The notes: generated from the letters alone by a model not told the origin. Counted from the stretch's first letter, positions 18,233 through 27,647 are shown. The stretch is 41,411 bases of DNA from Balneolaceae bacterium (GCA_034521495.1 JAXHMK010000001.1:1-41411), one strand, 5' to 3'. Program-made: numbers and translations.

Positions 18233-18246
18233 TGATAACGTTTTCA
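18233..18246. promoter_or_regulatory. LacI-family operator-like palindrome
   Basis: TGATAACGTTTTCA matches the shared 14-bp operator at 13 positions. It is the only strong site before the iolG-iolD operon. Confidence 0.65.
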
Positions 18247-18261
18247 TTACTATTGTTTACT

Positions 18262-18294
18262 GTTTTAAAAAGTTCTGAAAACACTTTTTAAAAC
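18262..18294. repeat. perfect 12-bp inverted repeat before iolG
   Basis: GTTTTAAAAAGT (18262-18273) and ACTTTTTAAAAC (18283-18294) are exact reverse complements around a 9-nt spacer. The stem has few G or C and no T-tail, so a terminator is unlikely. It is 15 bp downstream of the operator and could be a second regulator's site. Confidence 0.55.
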
Positions 18295-18515
18295 TCATCT
18301 GGAAACTTTCTTTTTGCATATACCTTTTTTGTTAGTAGGCGTCGCAAAACAGAATCTTACATTTTAATTAATTGGTGGAGTTACACAAACAAATTAATTA
18401 CAAAATGCTTTTCAGTTAATTAACGGTGATGTTAATCAACGTAATTCAGTTAATATTAAACTGCGACGTCTGAAACCCTTGATGAATAACTTAAACTATT
18501 TTAAAGGAGACTTTT

Positions 18516-19577
18516 ATGAACTCAAAAATCAATATAGGAATTGTCGGGTTGGGGCGACTCGGGAGTCTATATGCTGAATATCTGTCTTATCAAATACCGC
18601 GAGCAAATGTTCTGGCAGTAGTGGATGCAGATGAGGAAAAAGCCACGGGAACTGCCGTTGATTTTGGTATTAAACATTGGTTTACCGATTATAGAGATAT
18701 GCTTGAACTGGATGAACTCCAGGCGGTTGTAGTTGCAAGTCCCACAAGTACGCACAAAGATATTGTCATTGATTCAGCCGAAAGGGGGTTGATGATTTTC
18801 TGCGAAAAACCTCTCTCTATCTCCCTTGAGGAAGCAATCGAAATGAAGGAGGCTGTTGAAAAGAAAGCCGTATTTTTCCACATGGGATTTATGCGTCGGT
18901 TCGACAGCGGATATGCAGCGGCTAAAAAACGTATAATAAATGGTGAAATTGGTGATCCGATTGTTTTTAAAGCTACATCACGTGACCCGGAACGACCCAG
19001 CCTGGAGTTTGCCGATCCAAAGAAAAGCGGCGGGCTCTTTCTTGATATGGGAATTCATGACTTTGATTTGGCCCGGTGGTTTATGGGGGATGTTTCTGAG
19101 GTTTACAGCATTGGAAATCGGTTGAAATATCCCGAGATGGAATCGATCAACGAAATAGATAACGCCATCACAAATGTTACTTTTGAATCAGGTACTCTTG
19201 GATCTGTTGATATGAGCCGAAGTGGTATCTATGGCTATGATATAAAAACAGAAATTTTGGGGACCGAGGGTACCATTCAGGTTGGGTATCTGCGAGAAAC
19301 ACCTATTTATGTGATGAAGAAAAATGCCATCACGCATGATACGGTACCATTCTTCATGGAGCGATTTGAAAAGTCATATATTACACAGTTGAAAGATTTT
19401 GTAGATAAAGCAGTGGCAGAGGAGGAACCGTCCATAACTATTCAGGATGGGGAGCGTGCTTTGCTGGTTGGTCATGCCGCCAGATCTTCCTTTGAAGAGA
19501 AGCAACCGGTAGTTATCAACAATTCAGAAATGGAATTCGAATCGAAATTTGAAACCAAAGAAAAAATGGTGAATTGA
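18516..19577 (+). CDS. iolG: myo-inositol 2-dehydrogenase (Gfo/Idh/MocA family)
   Basis: The protein has 353 aa. The Rossmann motif GLGRLG (11-16) binds NAD. The catalytic Lys lies in CEKP (Lys98). The substrate-side block GFMRRFDSGYAAAK (124-137) and the pair Asp177/His181 in LDMGIHDFD are those of inositol dehydrogenases. The enzyme oxidises myo-inositol to 2-keto-myo-inositol (scyllo-inosose), the first catabolic step, in the cytoplasm. It opens the iolG-B-C-aldolase-D operon, overlaps the next gene's possible TTG start by 4 bp, and has an unusually clear AAAGGAGA ribosome site. Other Gfo/Idh/MocA substrates are possible, but with iolB, iolC and iolD in the operon the call is strong. Confidence 0.93.
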   Translation: MNSKINIGIVGLGRLGSLYAEYLSYQIPRANVLAVVDADEEKATGTAVDFGIKHWFTDYRDMLELDELQAVVVASPTSTHKDIVIDSAERGLMIFCEKPLSISLEEAIEMKEAVEKKAVFFHMGFMRRFDSGYAAAKKRIINGEIGDPIVFKATSRDPERPSLEFADPKKSGGLFLDMGIHDFDLARWFMGDVSEVYSIGNRLKYPEMESINEIDNAITNVTFESGTLGSVDMSRSGIYGYDIKTEILGTEGTIQVGYLRETPIYVMKKNAITHDTVPFFMERFEKSYITQLKDFVDKAVAEEEPSITIQDGERALLVGHAARSSFEEKQPVVINNSEMEFESKFETKEKMVN

Positions 19578-19579
19578 GT

Positions 19580-20359
19580 ATGAGTAAAAAAAATGTACTG
19601 TTTAAAAACACAGCTGATCAAAATGGCAGGAACTGGATTATCACTCCGGAAAATTCTGAACTGGAGAGTCTTGGCTATGCCAGGATAATTTTAAATGCTG
19701 AAGAATCGGAAGTTGAATATAGCAATCCTGATTTTGAATCAGCTTTGATCTGTTTAGCCGGAGAAGGGGAAGTTACGCTGAATGGTGATTCCCATTCAAT
19801 GAAGCCCTACGATACGCTTTTTGTACCGCCCGGAAATGAGGGAACGATTAAAACAGGCAGCAATTTTGACCTGGTGGAATGTACAGCACCATCCGATGAA
19901 ACTGGCTCTGCCGTTTTCGTTCCGTTTGCTGAGCTGAATGAAGACGAAGAATTAACCCAGGATCTTGGATTTGATGGCTGTCATCGAAAAATTCATCGTT
20001 TGATTGATAAAAATGTACCTGCAAAAAGATTGTTATGTGGATTGATTTTCAGCAAGGAGGGAAACTGGACAAGTTGGGCACCGCACGAACACGCGGCGAC
20101 CAAGGAGGAGATCTATTTATACTTCGAAATGCCTCCACCGTCGTTTGGAATACAGCTTGTGTATGAGGATATCGAGACCCCCGAATATCTTGGACCGGTT
20201 TATAACAATGATGCGGTTGTGATCAAAAAAGGGTATCACCCAAATGTGGCTATTCCGGGATACCCCATTAATTTTGTCTGGATTATGGCAACGCTGGATC
20301 CGTCGATGGAACGATCCTGGGGTGATGTAAATACGCAACCTGAATTTGTGGACGAATGA
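19580..20359 (+). CDS. iolB: 5-deoxy-glucuronate isomerase
   Basis: From ATG 19580 the protein has 259 aa; an in-frame TTG at 19574 overlaps the iolG stop and could add two residues. It is a bicupin. The metal-binding block SWAPHEHAATKEEIYLYFE and the C-terminal GYHPNVAIPGYPINFVW followed by WGDVN are characteristic of IolB. It isomerises 5-deoxy-D-glucuronate to 2-deoxy-5-keto-D-gluconate, the fourth step of the pathway. The stop codon overlaps the iolC start in an ATGA arrangement, which suggests translational coupling. Confidence 0.94.
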   Translation: MSKKNVLFKNTADQNGRNWIITPENSELESLGYARIILNAEESEVEYSNPDFESALICLAGEGEVTLNGDSHSMKPYDTLFVPPGNEGTIKTGSNFDLVECTAPSDETGSAVFVPFAELNEDEELTQDLGFDGCHRKIHRLIDKNVPAKRLLCGLIFSKEGNWTSWAPHEHAATKEEIYLYFEMPPPSFGIQLVYEDIETPEYLGPVYNNDAVVIKKGYHPNVAIPGYPINFVWIMATLDPSMERSWGDVNTQPEFVDE

Positions 20360-21375
20360 CTGACGAACCATCATACGATCTTCTTTGCATGGGTAGAAGC
20401 TGTATCGATCTCTACTCAAATGACATTGGTGCACCATTCGAGCAGATCACGGAGTTTTCTGCGTTTGTTGGCGGATGTCCGACCAATATTAGTACCGCGG
20501 CTCGAAGGCTGGGGGTCAAGTCCTCACTTTTTACCGGTGTGGGAGAAGATCCTGTTGGCGATTTTATCCTGAACTTCCTTGATAATGAAGATATAGACCG
20601 TCGATATACCGTTCGCAAACCAGGACGTCGGAGCAGCGCAGTTATCTTAGGGATTGAACCGCCGGATAAATTTCCACTGGTTTATTACCGGGATAATTGT
20701 GCCGATATTGCACTGACAATTGAAGATGTACAGAACATTCCTATTGAAAAATTCAAAGCTCTGTTAATCAGCGGAACAGGGTTAAGCAAAGAACCCTCCC
20801 GAACCGCTACCATATATGCGGCAGAGGTTGCAGCTGAACATGATGTAGCTGTATTTCTGGATATTGATTTTCGGGCTGATCAGTGGCCGGATATTCAAAC
20901 CTTTGGATCAGCCGTTCGCTCGGTATTGTCTTCGGTAGATTACTTGATTGGAACTTCTACCGAAATTAAAGCAGCCGCTTACAAAGGAACCGGTAAAGCG
21001 CAGATTGAGCACTCGCAAGTGAATGAATCCAGGGTAGAAGCCGATCTGCTTGAAAGTATACAAACACTGCTACAGAAAGGTCCCAAACGGCTGTTTCAGA
21101 AAGCGGGAACTGATGGATGCTATATTTATGAACATGGAAATAATGAGAAAATCCATGTCCCCGGATTCCCCGTAGAAGTAGTGAACACCCTTGGAGCCGG
21201 GGACGGATTTGCCGGAGGACTATTTTATGGCTTTTTAAATAACTGGGATTGGTATAAAACAGTTCGATTTGCAAATGCCTGCGGAGCCTACCTGGTTACC
21301 CAGCACGGATGTGCCAATTTTATGCCGACCCAGGAAAACATACAATCATTTATAAAAGAACATGGCGGACTATGA
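20356..21375 (+). CDS. iolC: 5-dehydro-2-deoxygluconokinase (PfkB family)
   Basis: The protein has 339 aa. PfkB motifs are FVGGCPTNISTAARRLG (about 37-53) near the N-terminus and NTLGAGDGFAGG with catalytic Asp283 near the C-terminus. The length matches stand-alone IolC, without the fused DUF2090 domain seen in some proteobacterial IolC. It phosphorylates 2-deoxy-5-keto-D-gluconate with ATP, giving the substrate of the next aldolase. Its ATG overlaps the stop of iolB, and its own stop overlaps the start of the next gene (ATGA at 21372). This places three genes in strict coupling. Confidence 0.93.
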   Translation: MTDEPSYDLLCMGRSCIDLYSNDIGAPFEQITEFSAFVGGCPTNISTAARRLGVKSSLFTGVGEDPVGDFILNFLDNEDIDRRYTVRKPGRRSSAVILGIEPPDKFPLVYYRDNCADIALTIEDVQNIPIEKFKALLISGTGLSKEPSRTATIYAAEVAAEHDVAVFLDIDFRADQWPDIQTFGSAVRSVLSSVDYLIGTSTEIKAAAYKGTGKAQIEHSQVNESRVEADLLESIQTLLQKGPKRLFQKAGTDGCYIYEHGNNEKIHVPGFPVEVVNTLGAGDGFAGGLFYGFLNNWDWYKTVRFANACGAYLVTQHGCANFMPTQENIQSFIKEHGGL

Positions 21376-22325
21376 GTTCCTTCGATAAAGAAAAGATCAT
21401 CTCAACAAATTTATTCACGCAGATAACCAAAAGACGGTTACAAAATCCAAAATATTCGTTAACGGTTGCCTCAAAACGAGAACGACGTGAAGGATTTGTT
21501 CAAACAAAAAATTTAAATATTGTTGCGGCGGATCATCCGGCCCGTGGAAGTTTGAAAGCGGGGAATGATCCGTTGGCGATGGCTGACCGTCATGATCTGC
21601 TGGCACGACTGACTCAGATCCTACAGTCTGAGTGGGTGGATGGCGTATTAGGTACAATGGATATCCTGGAAGAGCTGCTGATTTTGCACGGATTAAAAAG
21701 TGAGCAGGGAAACGGATTTCTTGACAACAAACTTTTAATTGTCAGTTTAAACAGGGGGGGACTTCCCGGATCAGCCTGGGAATTGGATGATCCGATTACC
21801 GGGACAAATGCCGATACCTGTGAGCAGTATGGTATTGATGCCGCTAAATTGTTGCTTCGAGTCAATTTTGGCGATAAAAACTCTCTGAAAACTATTCAGT
21901 ATTGTGCCGGGGGCATTCGGGATATGAATAGGATTAATCGCCCGATCTTTGTTGAACCACTTCCAGTTGAACCTTCGGAGGGCGGTTATAAAGTTGTTTC
22001 CGACCCGGACAAGTTGATTCAATTGATCACCGTGTCTTCGGCATTGGGGGACAGCAGCAGGAATGTATGGCTGAAAATACCGTTTACAGAACAGTTTAAC
22101 CGCGTTGTTGCATCCACGACCCTTCCAACGGTGATTTTAGGTGGTGGGAAGAGCCGATCGAAAGAAGCATTCTTAGGTAATATTCAAAAGGCATTGGATA
22201 CAGGATTACAGGTTCGGGGGACGATGATAGGCCGAAATATGTTGTACCCAAAAGACTCTGAGCCGTTGGATATGGCTGAATCTATTGGCAAAGTGGTACA
22301 CGGAAATAAAGTTCCTGCATTGTAA
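21372..22325 (+). CDS. Cgl0159-type (beta/alpha)8 aldolase-like protein, probable IolJ substitute
   Basis: The protein has 317 aa from ATG 21372, chosen because it overlaps the iolC stop as ATGA; the frame is open upstream but only inside iolC. The pattern IVAADHPARGSL, then GNDPLAMADRHDLL, DGVLGTMDILEELL and SLNRGGLPGS matches a TIM-barrel family that occurs in actinobacterial inositol clusters and is related to class I aldolases. The conserved WLKIPF has a lysine that could form a Schiff base. No IolJ-type class II aldolase is in the window, so this protein is the natural candidate for splitting 6-phospho-5-keto-2-deoxygluconate into DHAP and malonate semialdehyde. This activity is inferred. 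Confidence 0.8.
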   Translation: MSSFDKEKIISTNLFTQITKRRLQNPKYSLTVASKRERREGFVQTKNLNIVAADHPARGSLKAGNDPLAMADRHDLLARLTQILQSEWVDGVLGTMDILEELLILHGLKSEQGNGFLDNKLLIVSLNRGGLPGSAWELDDPITGTNADTCEQYGIDAAKLLLRVNFGDKNSLKTIQYCAGGIRDMNRINRPIFVEPLPVEPSEGGYKVVSDPDKLIQLITVSSALGDSSRNVWLKIPFTEQFNRVVASTTLPTVILGGGKSRSKEAFLGNIQKALDTGLQVRGTMIGRNMLYPKDSEPLDMAESIGKVVHGNKVPAL

Positions 22326-22349
22326 TTATCAATCAAAGGGATCCATATT

Positions 22350-24227
22350 ATGAGCAAAAAAACAAAATTAACGACTGCCCAGGCACTCATTCAGTTTTTA
22401 AAGAGTCAATATGTAGCGCGAGATGGAATGGAAACACCATTTTTGAAAGGTGTATGGGGAATTTTTGGCCATGGAAACGTAGCTGGTATTTCCCAGGCAC
22501 TGCATCAATATCCACAGATGCCGTATTACTTGTGCAGAAATGAGCAGGCGATGACTCACACCAGTATTGCCTATGCCAAGGCGATGAATCGTATGCAGAC
22601 TTTTGCCTGTGCATCTTCCATAGGTCCGGGGGCTACAAACATGATCACCGGTGCGGCTACGGCCACCATCAACAGGATACCATTGTTGCTCCTGCCAAGT
22701 GATTTTTTTGCACGCCGAAATGTAGGTCCTGTGCTACAGCAGCTTGAGCATCCGCTAAGCCAGGATATTTCTGTCAATAATGCGTTCCAACCTGTCTCGA
22801 AGTATTGGGACCGCATCAACCGTCCGGATCAACTTCCTTGGTCAATGTTGGAAGCAATGCGTGTATTAACTTCACCTGCAGAAACCGGTGCTGTGACGTT
22901 GTGCTTGCCGCAGGATGTACAGACTGAAGCGCATGAATACAACACCGATCTGTTTGAAAAACGAGTGTGGACAATCCACCGCAATCGACCGGATGAGGAA
23001 TTATTCAGAAAAACAGTTTCACTAATTAAACAAGCTGAAAAACCGTTTATCATTGCAGGTGGAGGAGTTTTGTATAGCGAAGCAACAGAGACTCTCAAGT
23101 CTTTTGTGGATTTGACTGGAATCCCTGTTGGAGAGACTCAGGCTGGTAAAAGCAGCCTTCCGTTTGATCATCCGCTCAATCTTGGATCGGTAGGTGCTAC
23201 AGGTAGTTTAGCCTCGAACCAAACAGCATCTGAGGCTGATTTGGTGATCCTGATTGGAACTCGTCTAAGTGATTTTACGACCTCATCAAAAAGTCAGTTC
23301 CAGCACCCGGATGTTAAATTTATCAGCATCAATGTGAACTCTATGGATGCACATAAACTCTCGGCCTTATCACTTATCGGAGATGCAAAAGTAACCCTTG
23401 AGATGCTGGAAGATGCCATGAGTGGCTATGAGATCAACTCATCATACCGTTCAACGATTAACGAAAGAAAACAGCAGTGGACCGAAGAGATCCATCGTGT
23501 GACCCACCTTGAAACGGATGATCAATTGCAGCAGCCGAATGTTATTGGAATTGTCAATAAAGCAGCTGGAGAAGATTCTGTAGTGATCTGTGCAGCAGGA
23601 AGTCTGCCGGGAGATCTTCATAAACTTTGGAAGGCCTATCAGCCTGGAGGATATCACCTTGAATATGGATATTCTACAATGGGATATGAGATAGCCGGGG
23701 GACTCGGAGTAAAGATGGCCAAGCCAGACAAGAGAGTTATTGTAATGGTGGGCGATGGATCCTACCAGATGCTTTCATCGGAATTGATAACGGCAATTCA
23801 GGAAGGCATTAAAATTACCGTGGTGCTTTTGGATAATCATGGATATGGAAGTATCGGATCCCTATCTGAATCGGTAGGATCACAGGGATTTGGTACCAAT
23901 TACCGATTCAGGGATGAAGATTCCGAACAGCTGGAAGGGGAGTACCTGCCGCTGGATTTTGTGAAAAATGCAGAGAGCTATGGAGTTGGTGTTCACACTG
24001 CGAAGAGTTACAAGCAATTAGACCATGCTCTGAAGAAGTCATTCAAAGCGGAGAAAACGCAGGTGATTGTGGTTTCCGTGGACAAAGAGCAGAAAGTGCC
24101 CGGTTATAACTCTTGGTGGGATGTACCGGTGGCTGAAGTCGCAGAAACGGAGTCTGCTAAAAAATCCAGAAAGGAATATGAAAAAGAACGACAACGTCAG
24201 CGGGATTATTTTAAGCAAACGAAATGA
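22350..24227 (+). CDS. iolD: 3D-(3,5/4)-trihydroxycyclohexane-1,2-dione hydrolase (ThDP-dependent)
   Basis: The protein has 625 aa, typical of IolD. The thiamine-activating Glu lies in CRNEQAM (Glu65). The ThDP-binding motif starts GDGS (468-471) and runs to LLDNHGYGSIG. The segment HPLSQDISVNNAFQPVSKYWDRI is typical of IolD within the acetolactate-synthase-like family. It opens the six-membered ring to give 5-deoxy-D-glucuronate, the third step of inositol catabolism. A GGGAT stretch precedes the ATG, and it follows the aldolase-like gene by 24 bp as last gene of the operon. No terminator is evident after it. Confidence 0.94.
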   Translation: MSKKTKLTTAQALIQFLKSQYVARDGMETPFLKGVWGIFGHGNVAGISQALHQYPQMPYYLCRNEQAMTHTSIAYAKAMNRMQTFACASSIGPGATNMITGAATATINRIPLLLLPSDFFARRNVGPVLQQLEHPLSQDISVNNAFQPVSKYWDRINRPDQLPWSMLEAMRVLTSPAETGAVTLCLPQDVQTEAHEYNTDLFEKRVWTIHRNRPDEELFRKTVSLIKQAEKPFIIAGGGVLYSEATETLKSFVDLTGIPVGETQAGKSSLPFDHPLNLGSVGATGSLASNQTASEADLVILIGTRLSDFTTSSKSQFQHPDVKFISINVNSMDAHKLSALSLIGDAKVTLEMLEDAMSGYEINSSYRSTINERKQQWTEEIHRVTHLETDDQLQQPNVIGIVNKAAGEDSVVICAAGSLPGDLHKLWKAYQPGGYHLEYGYSTMGYEIAGGLGVKMAKPDKRVIVMVGDGSYQMLSSELITAIQEGIKITVVLLDNHGYGSIGSLSESVGSQGFGTNYRFRDEDSEQLEGEYLPLDFVKNAESYGVGVHTAKSYKQLDHALKKSFKAEKTQVIVVSVDKEQKVPGYNSWWDVPVAEVAETESAKKSRKEYEKERQRQRDYFKQTK

Positions 24228-24523
24228 TAAGAATATTATAAATAACGTATTTGCCGGTTAATATTGGTTACTATAAAGGACTTTACTTAACTGAAATTAG
24301 GTCTTTTAGCGTTTGTTTGCTCCCGACAGCGACTGGAAAAGATACCCAAAATTTCCTCATCCGAAGAAGAATGGGGGATCAATTAGAAAAAATGTACCTC
24401 ATTCAATTTATACGTGCATAGTTTTGTGATTTCAATAGGTAAACACGTAATAAATAGTTAATACAATTTAAAAAAAGGTAGAATTTTAAGTTTTAATACC
24501 AATATTAAATTTTGGAAAATTTC
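24228..24523. other. intergenic region, no clear feature
   Basis: About 300 bp between iolD and the sulfatase gene. No strong LacI-type operator, terminator or open frame was found. The sulfatase may have its own constitutive promoter or be read through from iolD. Confidence 0.4.
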
Positions 24524-25888
24524 ATGATTTTAATGAATTGGTCAAAGAATATTTTATTGGGTGTTTTTATAGGGCTATCAATTATATTCAGCACAGTTGA
24601 AGAGATAACTGCTCAAGAAACTCCAAATATTGTAATATTACTTTTGGATGATGTAGGGTATGGAGATTTGAGCAGTTATGGACATCCAGAGATAAAAACA
24701 CCTAATATGGATAGTTTGGGTGAACAAGGTATTCGATTTACTTCTTTTGTTACAGGAATGTGGTGTATACCTTCAAGGACTCAACTTCTTACAGGCCGTT
24801 ATATGCCACGGATTGAGTTTGGAGGGGAAACCGGATCTGACGGAAAAGGAGGCCTTCCTGATAGTGAGGTTACACTTGCCGAAGGTCTTAAGAAAGCAGG
24901 TTATGTTACGGGTATGGCCGGTAAATGGCACCTCGGCTACATGGAGGACAAATTTTTACCCCCAAATCAAGGATTCGATGAATGGTTTGGCCTTCCTTAT
25001 TCAAATGATTATCGAAAACCATGGGTTCAAACAGAAGAACCATTGGCGTTATATCGCGATACAAATATTGTTGAATATCCATTGAATCAAAAGACACTTA
25101 CAAAAAGGTATACAGAAAAAGCTGTTAAATTTATAAATGATAATAGTGGTTCTGATCAACCTTTCTTCTATTATTTAGCCTATAACATGGCGCATCTTCC
25201 AATATATACTACAGAAGAATTTCATGGATCTTCAGAGGCTGGTTTATATGGAGATGTAATGGCAGAGTTAGACTGGAGTGTAGGTGAAGTACTTCGGGCG
25301 TTAAAAGAAAATAACATTGATGACAATACCATCGTTTTTTTAGCATCTGATAATGGGCCCTGGTTAAATTTACCGGAAAGAATGTTAGCAGAAGGTGTAC
25401 GTCCTTGGCATCAAGGGACCACCGGGCTCCTCCGCGGTGCAAAACATACAAGTTATGAAGGAGGAAACCGTGTGCCTGCTATAATTCGATGGCCATCTAA
25501 AATACCCGCAAAGCAGGTTAAAAGTGAACTTGTAGGTATGCCAGATATTTATCGGACACTTATGGAGGTTGGAGGTGCAGTACTACCTTCTCACGCACTT
25601 GATGGATATGATATAATGCCGTTTCTGATAGGTACAGAAAACAAATCTCCTCGAAAAGAATATGCATATTTCCGTGGTAATTTAGAAGCGATGAGAATTG
25701 GAGACTGGAAATTGAGATTAGCCAGTGGGAAGCCAGAACTATTTAACCTGAAACTCGATCCTTCAGAGCTTTACAATCGAGTCAATGAAGATCACAAAAT
25801 TGCCGTTAGCATATATCAAAGAATGCTTGAACTTACCGAGGAAGTAGGAGTGGAAGTTTCTGAATCCAACATTAAAGTTTACGAATAG
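24524..25888 (+). CDS. exported type I (formylglycine) sulfatase
   Basis: The protein has 454 aa from ATG 24524; ATG 24533 and a TTG at 24512 are alternatives. A Sec signal peptide ends near ITAQ. The metal-binding LLLDDVGYGDLSSYG follows directly. CIPSR at about 81-85 is the CxPSR maturation motif in which Cys becomes formylglycine, followed by TQLLTGR. The further metal site ASDNGPW is intact. Sulfatases remove sulfate esters from sugars, polyols or aryl compounds. Its substrate is unknown; position between iolD and SusC/SusD suggests a sulfated inositol or glycan part. No maturase (anSME) is in the window. It is followed after 23 bp by the PHP metallohydrolase. Confidence 0.88.
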   Translation: MILMNWSKNILLGVFIGLSIIFSTVEEITAQETPNIVILLLDDVGYGDLSSYGHPEIKTPNMDSLGEQGIRFTSFVTGMWCIPSRTQLLTGRYMPRIEFGGETGSDGKGGLPDSEVTLAEGLKKAGYVTGMAGKWHLGYMEDKFLPPNQGFDEWFGLPYSNDYRKPWVQTEEPLALYRDTNIVEYPLNQKTLTKRYTEKAVKFINDNSGSDQPFFYYLAYNMAHLPIYTTEEFHGSSEAGLYGDVMAELDWSVGEVLRALKENNIDDNTIVFLASDNGPWLNLPERMLAEGVRPWHQGTTGLLRGAKHTSYEGGNRVPAIIRWPSKIPAKQVKSELVGMPDIYRTLMEVGGAVLPSHALDGYDIMPFLIGTENKSPRKEYAYFRGNLEAMRIGDWKLRLASGKPELFNLKLDPSELYNRVNEDHKIAVSIYQRMLELTEEVGVEVSESNIKVYE

Positions 25889-25911
25889 TTAAAATTAATT
25901 GTAAGATTGAT

Positions 25912-27405
25912 ATGAGTAAGTACAAAATCCAATCTGCCTTCATTTTTTTTACAATACTCGCTTCTATTTTTGGGGAATCCAAAGAAAAAGATTCAATAAA
26001 GCAATCATTTGAAAGCATACAAACTATTGAAATAAAAGGAGTAGTATATCCCGAGGATCAGCATACCTATCGTCTTGAACCATTTTTCGTACCTGAGGGA
26101 ATTGGTGCTATAGAAATAGATTTTGATTATACCGGTAAGAATGAATTTTCAGAAATGGAAATTGGTCTATTTGATCCCAATGGATTTCGTGGTACAAGCA
26201 GATTTTCAAAACGGTCATTTTATGTGAGTGAAATCCGGGCAACGGCATCATATTTTCCTGGTCCAATTATAAATGGTGAATGGAACATTTCACTTGGATT
26301 TCCAACCATCCAAAAGCAATCTGATTATAAAATCAAAATTCGATTGATACCCGAGAATCACCCTGAATTTACAGGCCCTTCAGAAGTGTCGTTAAATGAA
26401 AGTAAAAAATGGTATAGCGGTGATTTTCATACACATACAGGTCATAGTGATGGCTTTGGATGTGAGGATATGGATAGAAATCGAGCGCCTTGTCAAGTTT
26501 ACCAGGTTGTGGAAGCTGCTAAGAAGAATGGGCTTGATTTTCTATCGATAACAGATCACAACACTGTAAGCCATCATCAGGATATGAAAGTTATTCAGCC
26601 AATATTTTCAGATCTACTACTTATTAGAGGCCAGGAAGTAACGACTTTTTATGGACATACAAATGTATATGGAACAAGCATACCAATAGATTTTCGGATA
26701 GGATATAAAGGCCGAACCTTCGAAGAGATCCAAAGAGAAGTCGAAAAAACCGGTGCAATGCTATCAATAAATCACCCTGGACGTGAAACCGGCCCCAGTT
26801 GTACGGGTTGTGGATGGAGTGCAGAACATACGAATTACGATAAACTTGAAACTATTGAGATAGTAAACGGAACAAATATAGAAAATGATATTGCAGGAAT
26901 TCCATTTTGGCACAAGTTATTAAATAAGGGTTTTAAAATTACAGGCATAGGCGGTAGCGACGATCACTCAGCCGGATTTGGAAATTCTAAACCGGGAATT
27001 CCAACAACTGTGGTTTATGCGAATTCGTTGTCAGAGAAGTCGATTTTGGAGTCAGTAAAAAAAGGTGAAGTATATTTAAGAACCAGAGGCCCAAATGGAC
27101 CGGAAGTTTTATTTCAGGCTATTTTGAAAGGCAAAACTTGGTCGATGGGTGATACAATAAATTTAAAAGATCTAAAAGATCAACCGCTTGAAATTCTGGT
27201 GCAGTACTCGCATTCTTCAAAACAGCAAGTGGAATTTATTTTTAACGGTGAAATCATCAATCTGGATACCAAGGATAAATATGATAACGATCACATATAT
27301 ACTTTACTTGGTGAACTCTCAAATCCAAGTAAAGGTTGGTTACGGTTTAATTTACGTGATAATAAAGGAATTACAGTAGTTTCTAATCCTATCTACTTAA
27401 AATGA
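25912..27405 (+). CDS. exported CehA/McbA-type PHP metallohydrolase
   Basis: The protein has 497 aa. A hydrophobic N-terminus (residues 6-21) suggests export, though the cleavage site is not clear. The first ~165 residues look like a beta-sandwich. The PHP part then starts with SGDFHTHTGHSDG, followed by ITDHNT, RGQEVTTFYGHTN, SINHPGRE and GIGGSDDHSAG, which supply the His/Asp metal ligands. This is the CehA/McbA form of the family, which includes phosphoesterases and carbaryl hydrolase-like esterases. A closing beta domain covers the last ~110 residues. The gene lies 23 bp after the sulfatase, so the two are paired. Phosphodiester hydrolysis would fit this locus, but the substrate is unknown. 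Confidence 0.83.
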   Translation: MSKYKIQSAFIFFTILASIFGESKEKDSIKQSFESIQTIEIKGVVYPEDQHTYRLEPFFVPEGIGAIEIDFDYTGKNEFSEMEIGLFDPNGFRGTSRFSKRSFYVSEIRATASYFPGPIINGEWNISLGFPTIQKQSDYKIKIRLIPENHPEFTGPSEVSLNESKKWYSGDFHTHTGHSDGFGCEDMDRNRAPCQVYQVVEAAKKNGLDFLSITDHNTVSHHQDMKVIQPIFSDLLLIRGQEVTTFYGHTNVYGTSIPIDFRIGYKGRTFEEIQREVEKTGAMLSINHPGRETGPSCTGCGWSAEHTNYDKLETIEIVNGTNIENDIAGIPFWHKLLNKGFKITGIGGSDDHSAGFGNSKPGIPTTVVYANSLSEKSILESVKKGEVYLRTRGPNGPEVLFQAILKGKTWSMGDTINLKDLKDQPLEILVQYSHSSKQQVEFIFNGEIINLDTKDKYDNDHIYTLLGELSNPSKGWLRFNLRDNKGITVVSNPIYLK

Positions 27406-27647
27406 TTTAATTAAATAGATAAATCTAAAAGGTTATCATATCCTTGATTGGTTCTATATGGCGATAATCCACAAAATTTCCCAACAGCTTTTAGATAAAT
27501 AAATGGGTTCTGAACACATTTATATTGAAAAGCACTTATCCTTATGCTTTGTTAAGCTTAGTAAATTATTACCATGCAATAATGAAATATAATATACATT
27601 TCTCTTAAAGCAGTTTGCATTTGTAGAACAATTTTTTTAAATACACA

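Larger units (their letters stand above)
18100..18515. promoter_or_regulatory. iolG leader: operator, inverted repeats, possible structured 5' UTR
   Basis: This long gap before iolG has a LacI-type operator (18233-18246), a perfect 12-bp inverted repeat (18262-18294) and a region bounded by complementary arms AGGCGTCGCA (18337-18346) and TGCGACGTCT (18462-18471). The inside holds a small hairpin, ACGgTGAT/ATCAaCGT (18423-18442), and the palindrome GTTAATTAAC (18415-18424). A clear Shine-Dalgarno AAAGGAGA (18503-18510) precedes the iolG ATG. Confidence 0.5.

Noticed and set aside
24236-24249. AACGT-centred palindrome after iolD as an operator
   Set aside because: It matches only about 8 of 14 positions of the operator and lies directly behind the iolD stop, not at a promoter.
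24429-24442. 14-bp sequence ATTTCAATAGGTAA shared with 33146-33159
   Set aside because: The match does not extend to either side, and both sites are AT-rich gaps. Taken as chance or very old remnant.
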